Below the pieces are notes generated by a model. That model saw only the letters and a list, made by a program, of their open reading frames with translations. It was not told where the DNA came from and searched no databases. From contig JAHUUK010000002.1 in the NCBI GenBank assembly GCA_019218375.1, forward strand, positions 217,644-281,643: a stretch of 64,000 bases of DNA. Direction: 5' to 3'. Numbering within the stretch: the stretch's first letter is position 1; every line of letters begins with the position of its first letter. The DNA is from Dermabacteraceae bacterium TAE3-ERU5 (GTDB taxonomy: Bacteria > Actinomycetota > Actinomycetes > Actinomycetales > Dermabacteraceae). This document shows positions 1 through 7,203 of the stretch, one piece after another. The position numbers were made by a program, and so were the translations under genes.

Positions 1-2
1 TG

Positions 3-371
3 GTGCCAGCACGCGAAAGGTTCGCCCGCTTCGTCGGCGATAGTGCTTACCTGGAAAAGGCTGCCACCCCGAATATCGCGCACGTTTCGAACCGGGGCGG
101 AGAGCTGGTGCGCGACGGTTCAGCGCTGCTTTCTAGCTTGGTGGAACAGGTCACCTGCCCCGTGGATTGGCTGGCCTGCATGGAAACCTTCGCCCGCCTC
201 GGTGTAACGGGAATCCTTGAGGTTTGCCCGGCGGGCACACTTACGGGAATGGCTAAGCGCGATCTTCCGGGGGCGGCCAGGTTTGATCTGAAAACCCCTG
301 CGGACCTTGCCGGGGCTGCCGAGTTCGTGCGCGAGCACGCCTCCCCCGATGCCGGGGAGGTAGCGGCGTGA
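3..371 (+). CDS. fabD: Malonyl-CoA:ACP transacylase, C-terminal part (5' end outside window)
   Basis: FabD moves the malonyl group from CoA to ACP to feed type II fatty acid elongation in the cytoplasm. Only about the last 120 residues are present; the frame is open to the window edge, so the first GTG is probably internal. The visible part carries the end-of-domain pattern of the family (VTCPVDW near residue 50, then a GILEVCPAGTLTGM-like segment). The GxSxG nucleophile lies upstream, out of view. The stop overlaps the fabH GTG by 4 bp, which suggests translational coupling. Identity rests on this C-terminal pattern plus the following fabH-acpP-fabF order. Confidence 0.85.
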   Translation: MPARERFARFVGDSAYLEKAATPNIAHVSNRGGELVRDGSALLSSLVEQVTCPVDWLACMETFARLGVTGILEVCPAGTLTGMAKRDLPGAARFDLKTPADLAGAAEFVREHASPDAGEVAA

Positions 372-1384
372 GCAAAGATGTGAGCGCCCGGCTTACCGCG
401 GCCAGCGGTCCGGCCGGTTCGCGTATCGCGGCCTTTGGCGCGGCGCGCGGGGATCTGTCGGTACCTAATAGCGAACTTATCGAGGCTATCGATTCTTCCG
501 ACGAGTGGATTCGCCAGCGCACCGGCATAGTTACCCGCAGCCGGGCCAGCAAGGACCTCACCGTCACGGAGCTGGCGCGCCGCGCTAGCGTGCAGGCAAT
601 GGAGCGGGCCGAGATTACGCCTGCCGAGATAGACGCGGTGCTGGTAGCAACCATCACCTTCCCCTATCAAACCCCCGCGATGGCTCCCCTGCTGGCGCAC
701 GAACTGGGGATCAAAGACGCTGCGGCCTATGATCTTTCGGCGGCCTGCGCGGGCTTCTGTTACGGCATCGGCCAGGCGGACGCGCTGGTGCGTTCCGGTG
801 TGGCCCGTAACGTACTGGTGGTGGGTGCCGACAAGATGTCGGACTTCATAGACCCGACCGACCGTTCCATTTCCTTCCTGATGGGAGACGGTGCCGGAGC
901 CGCAATCGTTACCGGCAGCGAAACCGCGAAGATCGGCCCGACCCGCTGGGGCAGCGACGGCAGCAACTGGCGCGCTATCCGCATGACGGGATCGCTGCTG
1001 GACGTGCGCGGCTGCTCCGGCCCCGCTTGGCCGACCCTGGAACAGGACGGGCGTACCGTGTTTCGCTGGGCAGTCTGGCACACCGCCGACATCGTGCGCC
1101 AAACCCTGGCGAAGAGCGGTCTAACACTGGCTGACGTGGACGTTTTCGTGCCGCACCAGGCGAACATGCGCATCATTAACGAGCTGGTCAAACAGCTAAA
1201 GCTCTCCGATGACACGGTGGTGGCGCGCGATATCGAAACCACCGGCAACACCTCGGCCGCGTCGGTTCCGCTTGCGGTTGATCGGCTGCTTTGCGAAGGC
1301 AGGGCAAAGAGCGGCGACGTCTGCGTACTGATCGGCTTCGGGGCCGGTTTGGCCTACGCCGCGCAGGTCGTGGTGCTGCCGTAA
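368..1384 (+). CDS. fabH: 3-oxoacyl-ACP synthase III (KAS III)
   Basis: FabH starts fatty acid synthesis by condensing a short acyl-CoA with malonyl-ACP. The 338-residue length is normal. The Cys-His-Asn triad is visible: Cys in DLSAACAGFCYG, His in VFVPHQANMRII and Asn in ETTGNTSAAS. The N-terminal SSDEWIRQRTGI block is also typical. The GTG start overlaps the fabD stop (GTGA) and acpP follows after a 133-bp gap. In actinobacteria this enzyme often prefers branched or longer primers, but specificity cannot be read here. A second thiolase-fold paralogue in this window (39.7-40.7 kb) is OleA-like, not a second FabH. Confidence 0.95.
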   Translation: MSKDVSARLTAASGPAGSRIAAFGAARGDLSVPNSELIEAIDSSDEWIRQRTGIVTRSRASKDLTVTELARRASVQAMERAEITPAEIDAVLVATITFPYQTPAMAPLLAHELGIKDAAAYDLSAACAGFCYGIGQADALVRSGVARNVLVVGADKMSDFIDPTDRSISFLMGDGAGAAIVTGSETAKIGPTRWGSDGSNWRAIRMTGSLLDVRGCSGPAWPTLEQDGRTVFRWAVWHTADIVRQTLAKSGLTLADVDVFVPHQANMRIINELVKQLKLSDDTVVARDIETTGNTSAASVPLAVDRLLCEGRAKSGDVCVLIGFGAGLAYAAQVVVLP

Positions 1385-1517
1385 AGTACGGGGGTTACCG
1401 GCCGGAAAGCAGCGAATCACATGCGTCTGTGACGTGTACCGCGCTAGAAGCCGCCCCGCTTTAGGTACAGTGATAGGGCCTAGTGGTTAACAAACACCAA
1501 GTATTTAAGGAGCCAAA

Positions 1518-1769
1518 ATGGCTTATTCGGAACAGGACATCCTTTCCGGCCTCGCTGAGATCGTGAACGAAGAGACCGGCGTAGAGGTTGCCGAGGTCCA
1601 GATGGACAAGTCTTTCGCTGAGGATCTCGATATCGACTCGATCTCGATGATGACCATCGTGGTTGCCGCCGAGGAAAAGTTCTCCGTGAACATCCCCGAT
1701 GAGGACTCCAACAACATGATCACTGTTGGTGACGCAGTCAAGTACATCGCGGGTGCCCAGCAGGCGTAA
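1518..1769 (+). CDS. acpP: Acyl carrier protein
   Basis: An 83-residue acidic acyl carrier protein that carries growing acyl chains on a 4'-phosphopantetheine arm. The attachment serine is in the DLDIDSISMMTIV segment; the usual DSL triplet reads DSI here, a conservative change. A strong AAGGAG ribosome-binding site lies at about 1507-1512, 5-6 nt before ATG. A 133-bp leader separates it from fabH and a perfect hairpin follows the stop. Both fit separately tuned, high-level expression of acpP relative to its neighbours. Confidence 0.95.
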   Translation: MAYSEQDILSGLAEIVNEETGVEVAEVQMDKSFAEDLDIDSISMMTIVVAAEEKFSVNIPDEDSNNMITVGDAVKYIAGAQQA

Positions 1770-1778
1770 CCCACGCAC

Positions 1779-1808
1779 GGCCCGGCGGTAACCCGCCGGG
1801 CCTTCGTT
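1779..1808 (+). terminator. Strong hairpin between acpP and fabF
   Basis: A perfect 10-bp GC-rich stem (GGCCCGGCGG, 1779-1788, with CCGCCGGGCC, 1793-1802) and a 4-nt loop is followed by TTCGTTT. It lies 9 bp after the acpP stop and 31 bp before the fabF ATG. It probably ends a share of acpP transcripts, giving more acpP than fabF message. Confidence 0.75.
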
Positions 1809-1839
1809 TATCCGCAGACTTCTAGGGGGTCTTACATCC

Positions 1840-3090
1840 ATGTTCCCGTCCGATAACGGCTGCCGCGTGGCGGTCACGGGCCTTGGCACCACCAACCCGC
1901 TCGGTGCCGACGTAGCGAGCAGCTGGAGCGCGGCGCTGGCCGGCACCTCCACCTGCCGCCCCCTGGATAACGATTGGCGGGGGAAGTACGGCCTGGCGGT
2001 CGATTTCGCGTGCCGTCTGGCGCAGCGCCCGGAAGAGGTGCTGAGCCGCCCCGAAATGCGCCGAATGGACCCGATGGGCCAGTACGCGATAATCGCGGCT
2101 CGTGAAGCGTGGCGGGATGCGGCGCTGCCGGAGGATCTGGACCCGCTGCGCCTCGGCGTCTGCGTCGGCACCGGTATCGGCGGCGTCTGGACCATGCTTG
2201 ACCAGTGGGATCTGGTGAAAGAAAAGGGCGCGCGCCGGGTCAGCCCCTACGCCGTGCCGATGCTGATGGCTAATTCCGCCGCAGCACACATAGAACTTGA
2301 GTTCGGGGCCAAGGCCGGGGCCCACACCCCCGTTTCGGCGTGTGCTACAGGCGCTGAGGCGATCGGCTTCGCCACCTGGATGATCCGTTCCGGCAGGGCC
2401 GACGTGGTTATCTGCGGCGGCACCGAGGCTTCGATCCACCCGTTGCCGATGGCGGCATTCGCCAACATGAAGGCGCTTTCTACCCGCAGCGACGATCCGG
2501 CTACCGCCTCACGCCCCTACGACATGGACCGTGATGGTTTTGTGGTGGGCGAGGGCGCGGGCATTCTGGTGCTCGAATCCGAGGAACACGCCCGCGCGCG
2601 CGGCGCAAACATTTACGGTTTCGTGGCGGGCGTCGGCATGTCTTCCGACGCGCACCACATCGCGGCCCCCGATACTGCCGGGCAGTCCCGTGCGATCCGG
2701 GAGGCGCTCGGTGATGCCGGGCTTACCCCGAAGGACATCGCGCACGTGAACGCGCACGGCACCTCCACCCCCAAGGGTGATATCGGCGAGCTAAACGCGA
2801 TCCGCGACGCGCTGGATGCCGACACCGATCACCTGGTGGTTACGTCCACTAAATCGATGACCGGGCACCTGCTGGGTGGCGCGGGCGCGGTTGAGGCGAT
2901 CTTCTCGCTGCTGGCCGCACGCGAGAGGGTGGCTCCCCCGACCATCAACATTCAAAACCTCGACCCCGAGGTGCCGCTGGACATCGCGGTAAACGAAAAG
3001 CGCCCGCTCCCGAGCGGTGACGTAGCGGTGCTGAGCAACGCTTTCGGCTTCGGCGGCCACAACATCGCGCTGGTGGTTACGAACGCCTGA
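1840..3090 (+). CDS. fabF: 3-oxoacyl-ACP synthase II (KAS II)
   Basis: FabF extends acyl-ACP by two carbons per cycle using malonyl-ACP. The 416-residue protein shows the KAS I/II triad: Cys in PVSACATGAEAIG, His in NAHGTSTPKGD, and His in KSMTGHLLGGAGAVEAI. It ends with the NAFGFGGHN motif. The ATG follows an AGGGGG-type ribosome-binding site. It is the last gene of the fab string; no further same-strand core gene follows, and the next small genes run on the opposite strand. Confidence 0.95.
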   Translation: MFPSDNGCRVAVTGLGTTNPLGADVASSWSAALAGTSTCRPLDNDWRGKYGLAVDFACRLAQRPEEVLSRPEMRRMDPMGQYAIIAAREAWRDAALPEDLDPLRLGVCVGTGIGGVWTMLDQWDLVKEKGARRVSPYAVPMLMANSAAAHIELEFGAKAGAHTPVSACATGAEAIGFATWMIRSGRADVVICGGTEASIHPLPMAAFANMKALSTRSDDPATASRPYDMDRDGFVVGEGAGILVLESEEHARARGANIYGFVAGVGMSSDAHHIAAPDTAGQSRAIREALGDAGLTPKDIAHVNAHGTSTPKGDIGELNAIRDALDADTDHLVVTSTKSMTGHLLGGAGAVEAIFSLLAARERVAPPTINIQNLDPEVPLDIAVNEKRPLPSGDVAVLSNAFGFGGHNIALVVTNA

Positions 3091-3147
3091 CGCGCACGCG
3101 GGCACGCCGGGCCGCTTGCTAGCAGCCTGCGCGCCCACGCCTAGCTT

Positions 3148-3354
3148 TTAATCCTGGGGATTTTGCGTCTGTGTGCGGGGCCTACCGCCCTTGCCAGGGC
3201 GGTTAGCGTTCCATTCTTCGATGGTTTCCCGCCGCCAGCCACGGATGCGCCCGATGGCTACGTCGGCTTCTGGCAGGGTGTACCGGTTGAGGGTGTCGGG
3301 TGCAACTCCAAGTAGCTTTGCTACTTCGCCACGCCCTATGTAGTGCTCGGTCAT
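3148..3354 (-). CDS. Small helix-turn-helix protein (AlpA/excisionase-like), module A
   Basis: A 68-residue protein with a compact DNA-binding fold: a YIGRGEVAKLLGVAPDTLNRY helix-turn-helix segment, a wing with GRIRGW, then a RRETIEEWNANRP helix. This layout resembles AlpA/excisionase-type MerR-like domains that read plasmid, phage or island DNA. Its ATG overlaps the stop of the upstream 60-residue membrane protein (ATGA), so the two form a unit. A related HTH lies 0.2-0.4 kb upstream (3553-3750). Target and function are unknown. Confidence 0.6.
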   Translation of the reverse strand: MTEHYIGRGEVAKLLGVAPDTLNRYTLPEADVAIGRIRGWRRETIEEWNANRPGKGGRPRTQTQNPQD

Positions 3355-3533
3355 TTCTGCCTGCCTCTCAGCCAGTAGCCGATGGAGAACGCAACCACCG
3401 CTGTCGCAATGGGCGTCACCACCGGGATCGGGTTGAAAATGTTGATGAAGATGATGGCCGCTGCCGATAGCGCCAGGGCGATCGCGTCACCTCGAGTTTT
3501 CTTATCCACAATATTCCCACTTTCTTTCATCAT
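3351..3533 (-). CDS. Small membrane protein, module A
   Basis: A 60-residue protein: a charged N-terminus (KESGNIVDKKTRGD), two hydrophobic stretches separated by a short NPIPVV turn, and a basic tail (LRGRQK). It looks like a two-helix hairpin with both ends inside. It overlaps the downstream HTH gene by 4 bp. A shorter hydrophobic protein precedes the second HTH copy in the same way, so membrane protein plus HTH is the repeated unit. I do not recognise the family. Confidence 0.5.
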   Translation of the reverse strand: MMKESGNIVDKKTRGDAIALALSAAAIIFINIFNPIPVVTPIATAVVAFSIGYWLRGRQK

Positions 3534-3552
3534 ATTGGTTTGGATGGTTACC

Positions 3553-3750
3553 CTAGGGGCGGGTGCCTCGGGATACTACCTTTATCCCGGAGCACCCTTT
3601 CCTCATTGGTCGCTGCCGCCAGCCGCGCACCGGGCGACCGGAAATACCGATTAGGACCTCTGGTTCCGGTAATCGGTAACGGCTCAGGGTGGGGGCTTTA
3701 ACGCCGATGAGTTCGGCGACGTCACTGACGCTCAGGAATGATTCCGCCAC
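3553..3750 (-). CDS. Small helix-turn-helix protein, module B (altered C-terminus)
   Basis: A paralogue of the 3148-3354 protein: FLSVSDVAELIGVKAPTLSRY aligns with its HTH and PVRGWRQ with its wing. The GTG at 3750 gives 65 residues and overlaps the upstream 57-residue membrane gene by 19 bp. A longer open frame reaches 4071 but lacks a reason to be used. After the wing the sequence departs (RPMRKGCSGIKVVSRGTRP) and runs through the hairpin at 3561-3597, so the last helix of module A is missing. It may be a degraded copy. Confidence 0.45.
   Translation of the reverse strand: MAESFLSVSDVAELIGVKAPTLSRYRLPEPEVLIGISGRPVRGWRQRPMRKGCSGIKVVSRGTRP
3561..3597 (-). terminator. Hairpin at the 3' end of HTH module B
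   Basis: Inverted arms GGGTGC...GGGATA and TATCCC...GCACCC form a long imperfect hairpin that includes the last codons of the minus-strand HTH gene. A related hairpin with the same GGGATA and TCCGGAG/CCCGGAG features lies at 3941-3979. They look like copies of a module-ending terminator or a small mobile hairpin. Confidence 0.45.
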
Positions 3751-3905
3751 AGCTTCACCGCCAACCCGAGGGAAACCAGAGCCACAGACAACCGGAACAG
3801 GGCCATGAGCGTCCCTCCGCCGCAGGTGTATGCGCTTATGAACAGGAGCGCGCTGCAAACGGCTATGCCCAGGATCAGCTGGTTGTCTTTGTTTTGAATA
3901 TTCAT
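3732..3905 (-). CDS. Small membrane protein, module B
   Basis: A 57-residue frame, MNIQNKDNQL then two hydrophobic stretches (ILGIAVCSALLFISAY; LFRLSVALVSLGLAV) and a basic end (KLWRNHS). It sits directly upstream of HTH module B and overlaps it, the same order as module A. Sequence similarity to the 60-residue protein is weak, so the equivalence rests on size, hydropathy and gene order. Confidence 0.4.
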   Translation of the reverse strand: MNIQNKDNQLILGIAVCSALLFISAYTCGGGTLMALFRLSVALVSLGLAVKLWRNHS

Positions 3906-3940
3906 GGTGTGTTACCCGTGAGTGTGTAGAGTGAGGGGGC

Positions 3941-4071
3941 GGGAGGCCCCGGGATATCTGATCTATTCCGGAGCCTCCCTTACCTTCATTTGTCGTTCGG
4001 ATCTTCTTGTATCCGTCACCAAATATCTCAGAGGGTTCCGACGCGCTAAGAAAGCACGCACTAGTACGCAC
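3941..4071 (-). repeat. Hairpin and relic of a third module copy
   Basis: Arms GGGAGGC (3941-3947) and GCCTCCC (3973-3979) form a hairpin like that at 3561-3597. The minus-strand frame through it reads NEGKGGSGIDQISRGLPPP, matching in position and pattern the MRKGCSGIKVVSRGTRP tail of module B. This suggests the 3' end of a third, otherwise lost HTH copy. Confidence 0.4.
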
Positions 4072-4083
4072 CCCTCGCCTTAA

Positions 4084-4218
4084 CGTTCATGTGCACTTTT
4101 GGTGGGTTAAACCCCGTTTTCGTAGCGGTTAGTGCACATGAATGTCATACAGCGCCAAAAGTGCACCCGAACGTCAAGGAGTAGGTGGAGTTACCGGCGT
4201 TTAGTGCACCCCAAACGC
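4084..4218. repeat. GTGCAC repeat cluster, copy 1
   Basis: Four copies of a motif close to ACGTTYGGGTGCACT lie in both orientations between the small-module patch and the DUF1524 gene: about 4084-4102 (+), 4129-4147 (-), 4157-4178 (-) and 4199-4219 (-). Positions 4091-4137 match 30445-30491 with only 3 differences in 47 bp. Each motif is centred on the palindrome GTGCAC. Function is unknown; see the second cluster at 30.4 kb. Confidence 0.7.
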
Positions 4219-4227
4219 CATTTCTAG

Positions 4228-5442
4228 CTATTTGGGGCGTTTCTCGCAGGCAACGCCATCTCTATCGCCATCGAGTTTCGACGAATACCCTGGTTCGCCG
4301 CGTAGCAGGGGCGCAGCGCCCGCGTCCCATGCTTCACGGCAGTTTTTGAAGTGGCTGCGCTGCACGGGTTTCTTGGGTTCCGGGGCAGGTTCTCTGAGCC
4401 TTCGTTCCTCTTTCTTAGGTGCAGGCACAGGGGACGGTTTCGGCGCAGCAGGAGCCTGAGTCTTTTCCGGCTTTGCGGGAGCGAGCAGTGGCGCGGGCTT
4501 TTCTAGCACTTCACGGCCGACCCCTTTCGCGGGCCAGTCAACGGACTTGGTAAATGTCTTAACCTCGCATCCGTTAAGCACGTTCTCGATCGCAGCTTTT
4601 TCGGCGGGCTTCACCCAAAGCCCGTACTTTTCCTTGACCGCTACCTGACGCGCCACGTATTCGCACCTATAGGCCTTGTTTGGCGGTAGCCAGGTGGCGG
4701 CGTCGGAAGCGCCCTTCTGTCTGTTTAGGGCGGCCTCTGTGGCGATCAGGTTGAGCGGATCGTTTGCAAACTGGCGCCGCTTCGCGTCGTCCCAGGTATT
4801 GGCTCCCGTCTGCCAGGCATCGGAAAGCGCCACCATGTGGTCTACGTCTATGTTGTTCGCGGCCCGGTCGAACTGCAAAGTCTGGCCACTGTAGCTGGAG
4901 GTAAAGGTGCCGCCTAGAATTATGCAGCCTCCGGTGCCCGCCTTAACCGTGATGTTTGTGAAGTCGCGGCGGAAAACGTCGTTTCGGGTATCGCAGCCGT
5001 TACCGTCGGTGTCCTGGCGCCAGCCAAACTTTTTCCGGTCATACCCGGTCTTTGGCGCGCGCTCCTTCACTTCGAGCTGCGCCAGTTGCCCCGGCAGCGC
5101 GGGCTTTTCCGGTCCTAGGTTTGACAGTTCCTTGCTGGGCGGCTCCTTGCTGGGCGGTTCTTCACTTGGCGGTGCCGACGTTTCCTTTGGCGCATCAAAC
5201 TTGGGTGCGGCAGGCTGGGACGCATCAGACTGAGGCTGCTCCACTGCTACCGGTTTTACGGTGGGCGTTTCCGTCTTGGAGGGAGAAACTATCGATGCGA
5301 TTACCGCGAGCAGGAAGAAGAGCAGTAGCGGGATGGTTATGCAGCCGCAGCAGCCCCCTCCGGCCGCGACGCCCCGCCTCTTGCCGGTCGGTAAAGCGCG
5401 GTATCTATCTACCGCCGGGGATAGCTTGCGCAGGGGGTTCAT
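4228..5442 (-). CDS. Membrane-anchored DUF1524 (HNH-type) nuclease-like protein with Excalibur domain
   Basis: About 404 residues from the ATG at 5442, chosen because GGAG sits about 8 nt upstream; an ATG at 5514 lacks a ribosome site. Near residues 35-55 is a membrane helix (CITIPLLLFFLLAVIASIV), then a Pro/Glu/Ser-rich linker. Next comes a DUF1524/GmrSD-C-type domain with DVDHMVALSDAW and FANDPLNLIATEAALNRQKG, the HNH-like core. At the C-terminus is an Excalibur calcium-binding domain (FKNCREAWDAG...DGDRDGVACE). Such proteins are common in actinobacteria and probably act outside the membrane on DNA. Substrate and role are not shown by sequence. Confidence 0.75.
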   Translation of the reverse strand: MNPLRKLSPAVDRYRALPTGKRRGVAAGGGCCGCITIPLLLFFLLAVIASIVSPSKTETPTVKPVAVEQPQSDASQPAAPKFDAPKETSAPPSEEPPSKEPPSKELSNLGPEKPALPGQLAQLEVKERAPKTGYDRKKFGWRQDTDGNGCDTRNDVFRRDFTNITVKAGTGGCIILGGTFTSSYSGQTLQFDRAANNIDVDHMVALSDAWQTGANTWDDAKRRQFANDPLNLIATEAALNRQKGASDAATWLPPNKAYRCEYVARQVAVKEKYGLWVKPAEKAAIENVLNGCEVKTFTKSVDWPAKGVGREVLEKPAPLLAPAKPEKTQAPAAPKPSPVPAPKKEERRLREPAPEPKKPVQRSHFKNCREAWDAGAAPLLRGEPGYSSKLDGDRDGVACEKRPK

Positions 5443-5574
5443 CTTTTGGCTCCGTGTCAAAGGGGGAAGGGCAACGCTAGCGGCTATCAACCGCCTGACC
5501 AGCATACTTAGCAAAGGACGAGCCTTTACTGCGGATAAGTTTTACGACAGAAGAATTCATGTAGGATGAGGTTT

Positions 5575-5613
5575 TAGGCAAAACAAAACCCCGCCAGGCT
5601 TACCTGGCGGGGA
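5575..5613 (-). terminator. Rho-independent terminator after tRNA-Asn
   Basis: On the minus strand CCCCGCCAGG, a 4-nt loop and CCTGGCGGGG form a perfect 10-bp stem, followed by TTTTGTTTTGCCT. It lies 7 bp past the tRNA-Asn CCA end. Confidence 0.9.
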
Positions 5614-5619
5614 ATGATT

Positions 5620-5694
5620 GGCTCCCGCGGTTGGATTCGAACCAACAACCGTTCGATTAACAGTCGAATGCTCTGCCGTTGAGCTACGCGGGAT
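5620..5694 (-). tRNA. tRNA-Asn (anticodon GTT)
   Basis: A full cloverleaf on the minus strand: acceptor TCCCGCG/CGCGGGA, D-arm GCTCAACGGCAGAGC, anticodon loop CTGTTAA with GTT, T-arm with GGTTCGAATCC, discriminator G and an encoded CCA. The terminator follows at once. No neighbouring gene shares its transcript in an obvious way. Confidence 0.93.
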
Positions 5695-5825
5695 CAACAA
5701 CGGGTTAAACATTACCAGCACCTAGCCGGAAACAAAAATCGTGGCAGAGTGATCGTCGCCACGCCCGGCGGGCGGTATGGAAAGTTAGCGCTAACCGGGC
5801 AAGGCTGCAATAATGGGGTGGCCTA

Positions 5826-5902
5826 GGGACGGTAGCTCAGTCGGTTAGAGCAGCGGACTCATAATCCGTCGGTCGCGGGTTCAAGCCCCGCCCGTCCTAC
5901 CA
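5826..5902 (+). tRNA. tRNA with CAT anticodon (elongator Met most likely)
   Basis: A cloverleaf with acceptor GGGACGG/CCGTCCT (a G-T pair at the end), D-arm GCTCAGTCGGTTAGAGC, anticodon loop CTCATAA, T-arm GCGGGTTCAAGCCCCGC and ACCA end. It has a T-A-lacking acceptor start unlike the initiator, so it is elongator Met or the lysidine-modified Ile-CAU; sequence alone does not settle this. Degenerate and conjugation-like sequence follows its 3' end, so it may have served as an integration site. Confidence 0.85.
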
Positions 5903-6477
5903 TTGACCAGCGTAGATGTTGGCGAATACGGTCTATTGCCGATCAGGTACACCCATTAAAAATGGTCTTGTACGCGCGCCAAACACTGAATGGACACATA
6001 CCGCCCAGATTCCCATTGCTAAAGTTTTCCACCTACCTTCTGCTCGGCTTCTCGGTGGGGAGGTTGTTAACCCACTCCAACAGATCCTCGATCTTGTAGC
6101 GCGGGTTCACATCAGGGTAACGCGCCGGAAGATAACCTCCAGCGTTCGCGGGGGCTGGAAATAAGTGGGGGAATCGGCATACAGCACTAGACGCGGCGTA
6201 CCGCTTCCTCACCTGTCGGATCATTAGCAAGTGGCGGAACCTCTTCACCATCAAACTTCTGCTGGTCGAAACAAACATTATTCGTCTCATCGCCTAACAG
6301 GAAAAGGCGGCACTTCGTCAGGAGTAATTACCACCGGCCCTAAGCCAGGATCCACTCCCACAACTACCCCTCGATACCATTGTCAGAGTGGTCCACTTTT
6401 ACACGCCACTCTTCCATGGCTTCCACGAGTTCGATTCAGTAGATTAGAAGCAAACTAAGTGAAATATAGGTGAAAAC
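5903..6477. other. Degenerate stretch downstream of tRNA-Met
   Basis: No convincing intact gene. On the minus strand short stretches look coding in different frames: one frame reads VVVGVDPGLGPVVITPDEV, a second NNVCFDQQKFDGEEVPPLA, and a third (end near 6033) RYKIEDLLEWVNNLP, which resembles the last helix of small HTH/excisionase proteins. Frame changes within 400 bp suggest a decayed accessory gene. The plus-strand open frames here have no recognisable features. Confidence 0.35.
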
Positions 6478-7203
6478 ATGAAAAAAACCATCACTCTACG
6501 GGCCGCCACGCTAGCTGCCTGCATAGCTCTCACCTGCACCGCCTGTGGCGGTGGTAGTTCTCAGCCCAGCTCTCAGCCGACGGTGGATCTGTCGCCGGCA
6601 ACGAGTGCGGGTAGCGAGGGTGGGCAGGCTACGCCGCAGGAGAAGCCTGCCCAGCCCGCTCCTCAGGCCAGCCAGGGGTGTTCTCTGGCTGAGCAGGTGA
6701 ACAAAGATATTCCCAAGACCGCTCCCCCGGTAGACCAGTGGGTAGACGTGAAAGGGATCAGCGTTCCCACTTCGGCTACCTACGGCCCCGAGAAGCGCGA
6801 AGGGGACATCTTCACCTGCTACCAGCATTCCCCAACCGGCGCACTCTTTGCCACTTTCTATGCGGCCGCCGGACCGGGACGAGTGCCCGGAGCAGACAAA
6901 GCCTGGTACTCGCCCCCGCTACTTTCATACTCGAGCCAAGTTCAAAAGACAGATAAATCCGAAGCATCCACAAACAACACCTCCACCCGTATAGCCGGAT
7001 ATCGCTTCGAGTCTTACACCCCGGAAAAGTCAATAATTTCTTTGGCTTTTGCCGTCCAGACAGAAAACGGGGAGCAAACCGTATCAATGAAGATGCCTCT
7101 AATTTGGAGTGGGGATAGGTGGCTCCTAACCGACGAAGGACTCGAGCCTCCCCTACCTTTGAGCAACCTACAAAGCTTCACCATTTGGGGTGCGAATGCC
7201 TGA
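6478..7203 (+). CDS. Putative lipoprotein of unknown function
   Basis: A 241-residue protein with a basic start (MKKTITLR), a hydrophobic h-region and an approximate lipobox ending TCTAC at about residue 23. A Gly/Ser/Pro/Gln-rich linker follows to about residue 65 (low complexity, cell-envelope type). The C-terminal 170 residues look globular, with VPTSATYGPEKREGDIF and ending in LPLSNLQSFTIWG. I do not recognise the fold. It overlaps the following conjugation-like pseudogene by 14 bp, which suggests both arrived together on an integrative element. Confidence 0.65.
   Translation: MKKTITLRAATLAACIALTCTACGGGSSQPSSQPTVDLSPATSAGSEGGQATPQEKPAQPAPQASQGCSLAEQVNKDIPKTAPPVDQWVDVKGISVPTSATYGPEKREGDIFTCYQHSPTGALFATFYAAAGPGRVPGADKAWYSPPLLSYSSQVQKTDKSEASTNNTSTRIAGYRFESYTPEKSIISLAFAVQTENGEQTVSMKMPLIWSGDRWLLTDEGLEPPLPLSNLQSFTIWGANA

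Noticed and set aside
368..1384. fabH as a second OleA-like enzyme
   Set aside because: It has a FabH Cys-His-Asn pattern and sits in the fab operon; the OleA-type Glu segment is found only in the 39.7 kb gene.
5826..5902. tRNA-Ile (lysidine type) as the firm call
   Set aside because: The CAT anticodon fits, but Met elongator is the commoner reading; sequence alone does not decide.
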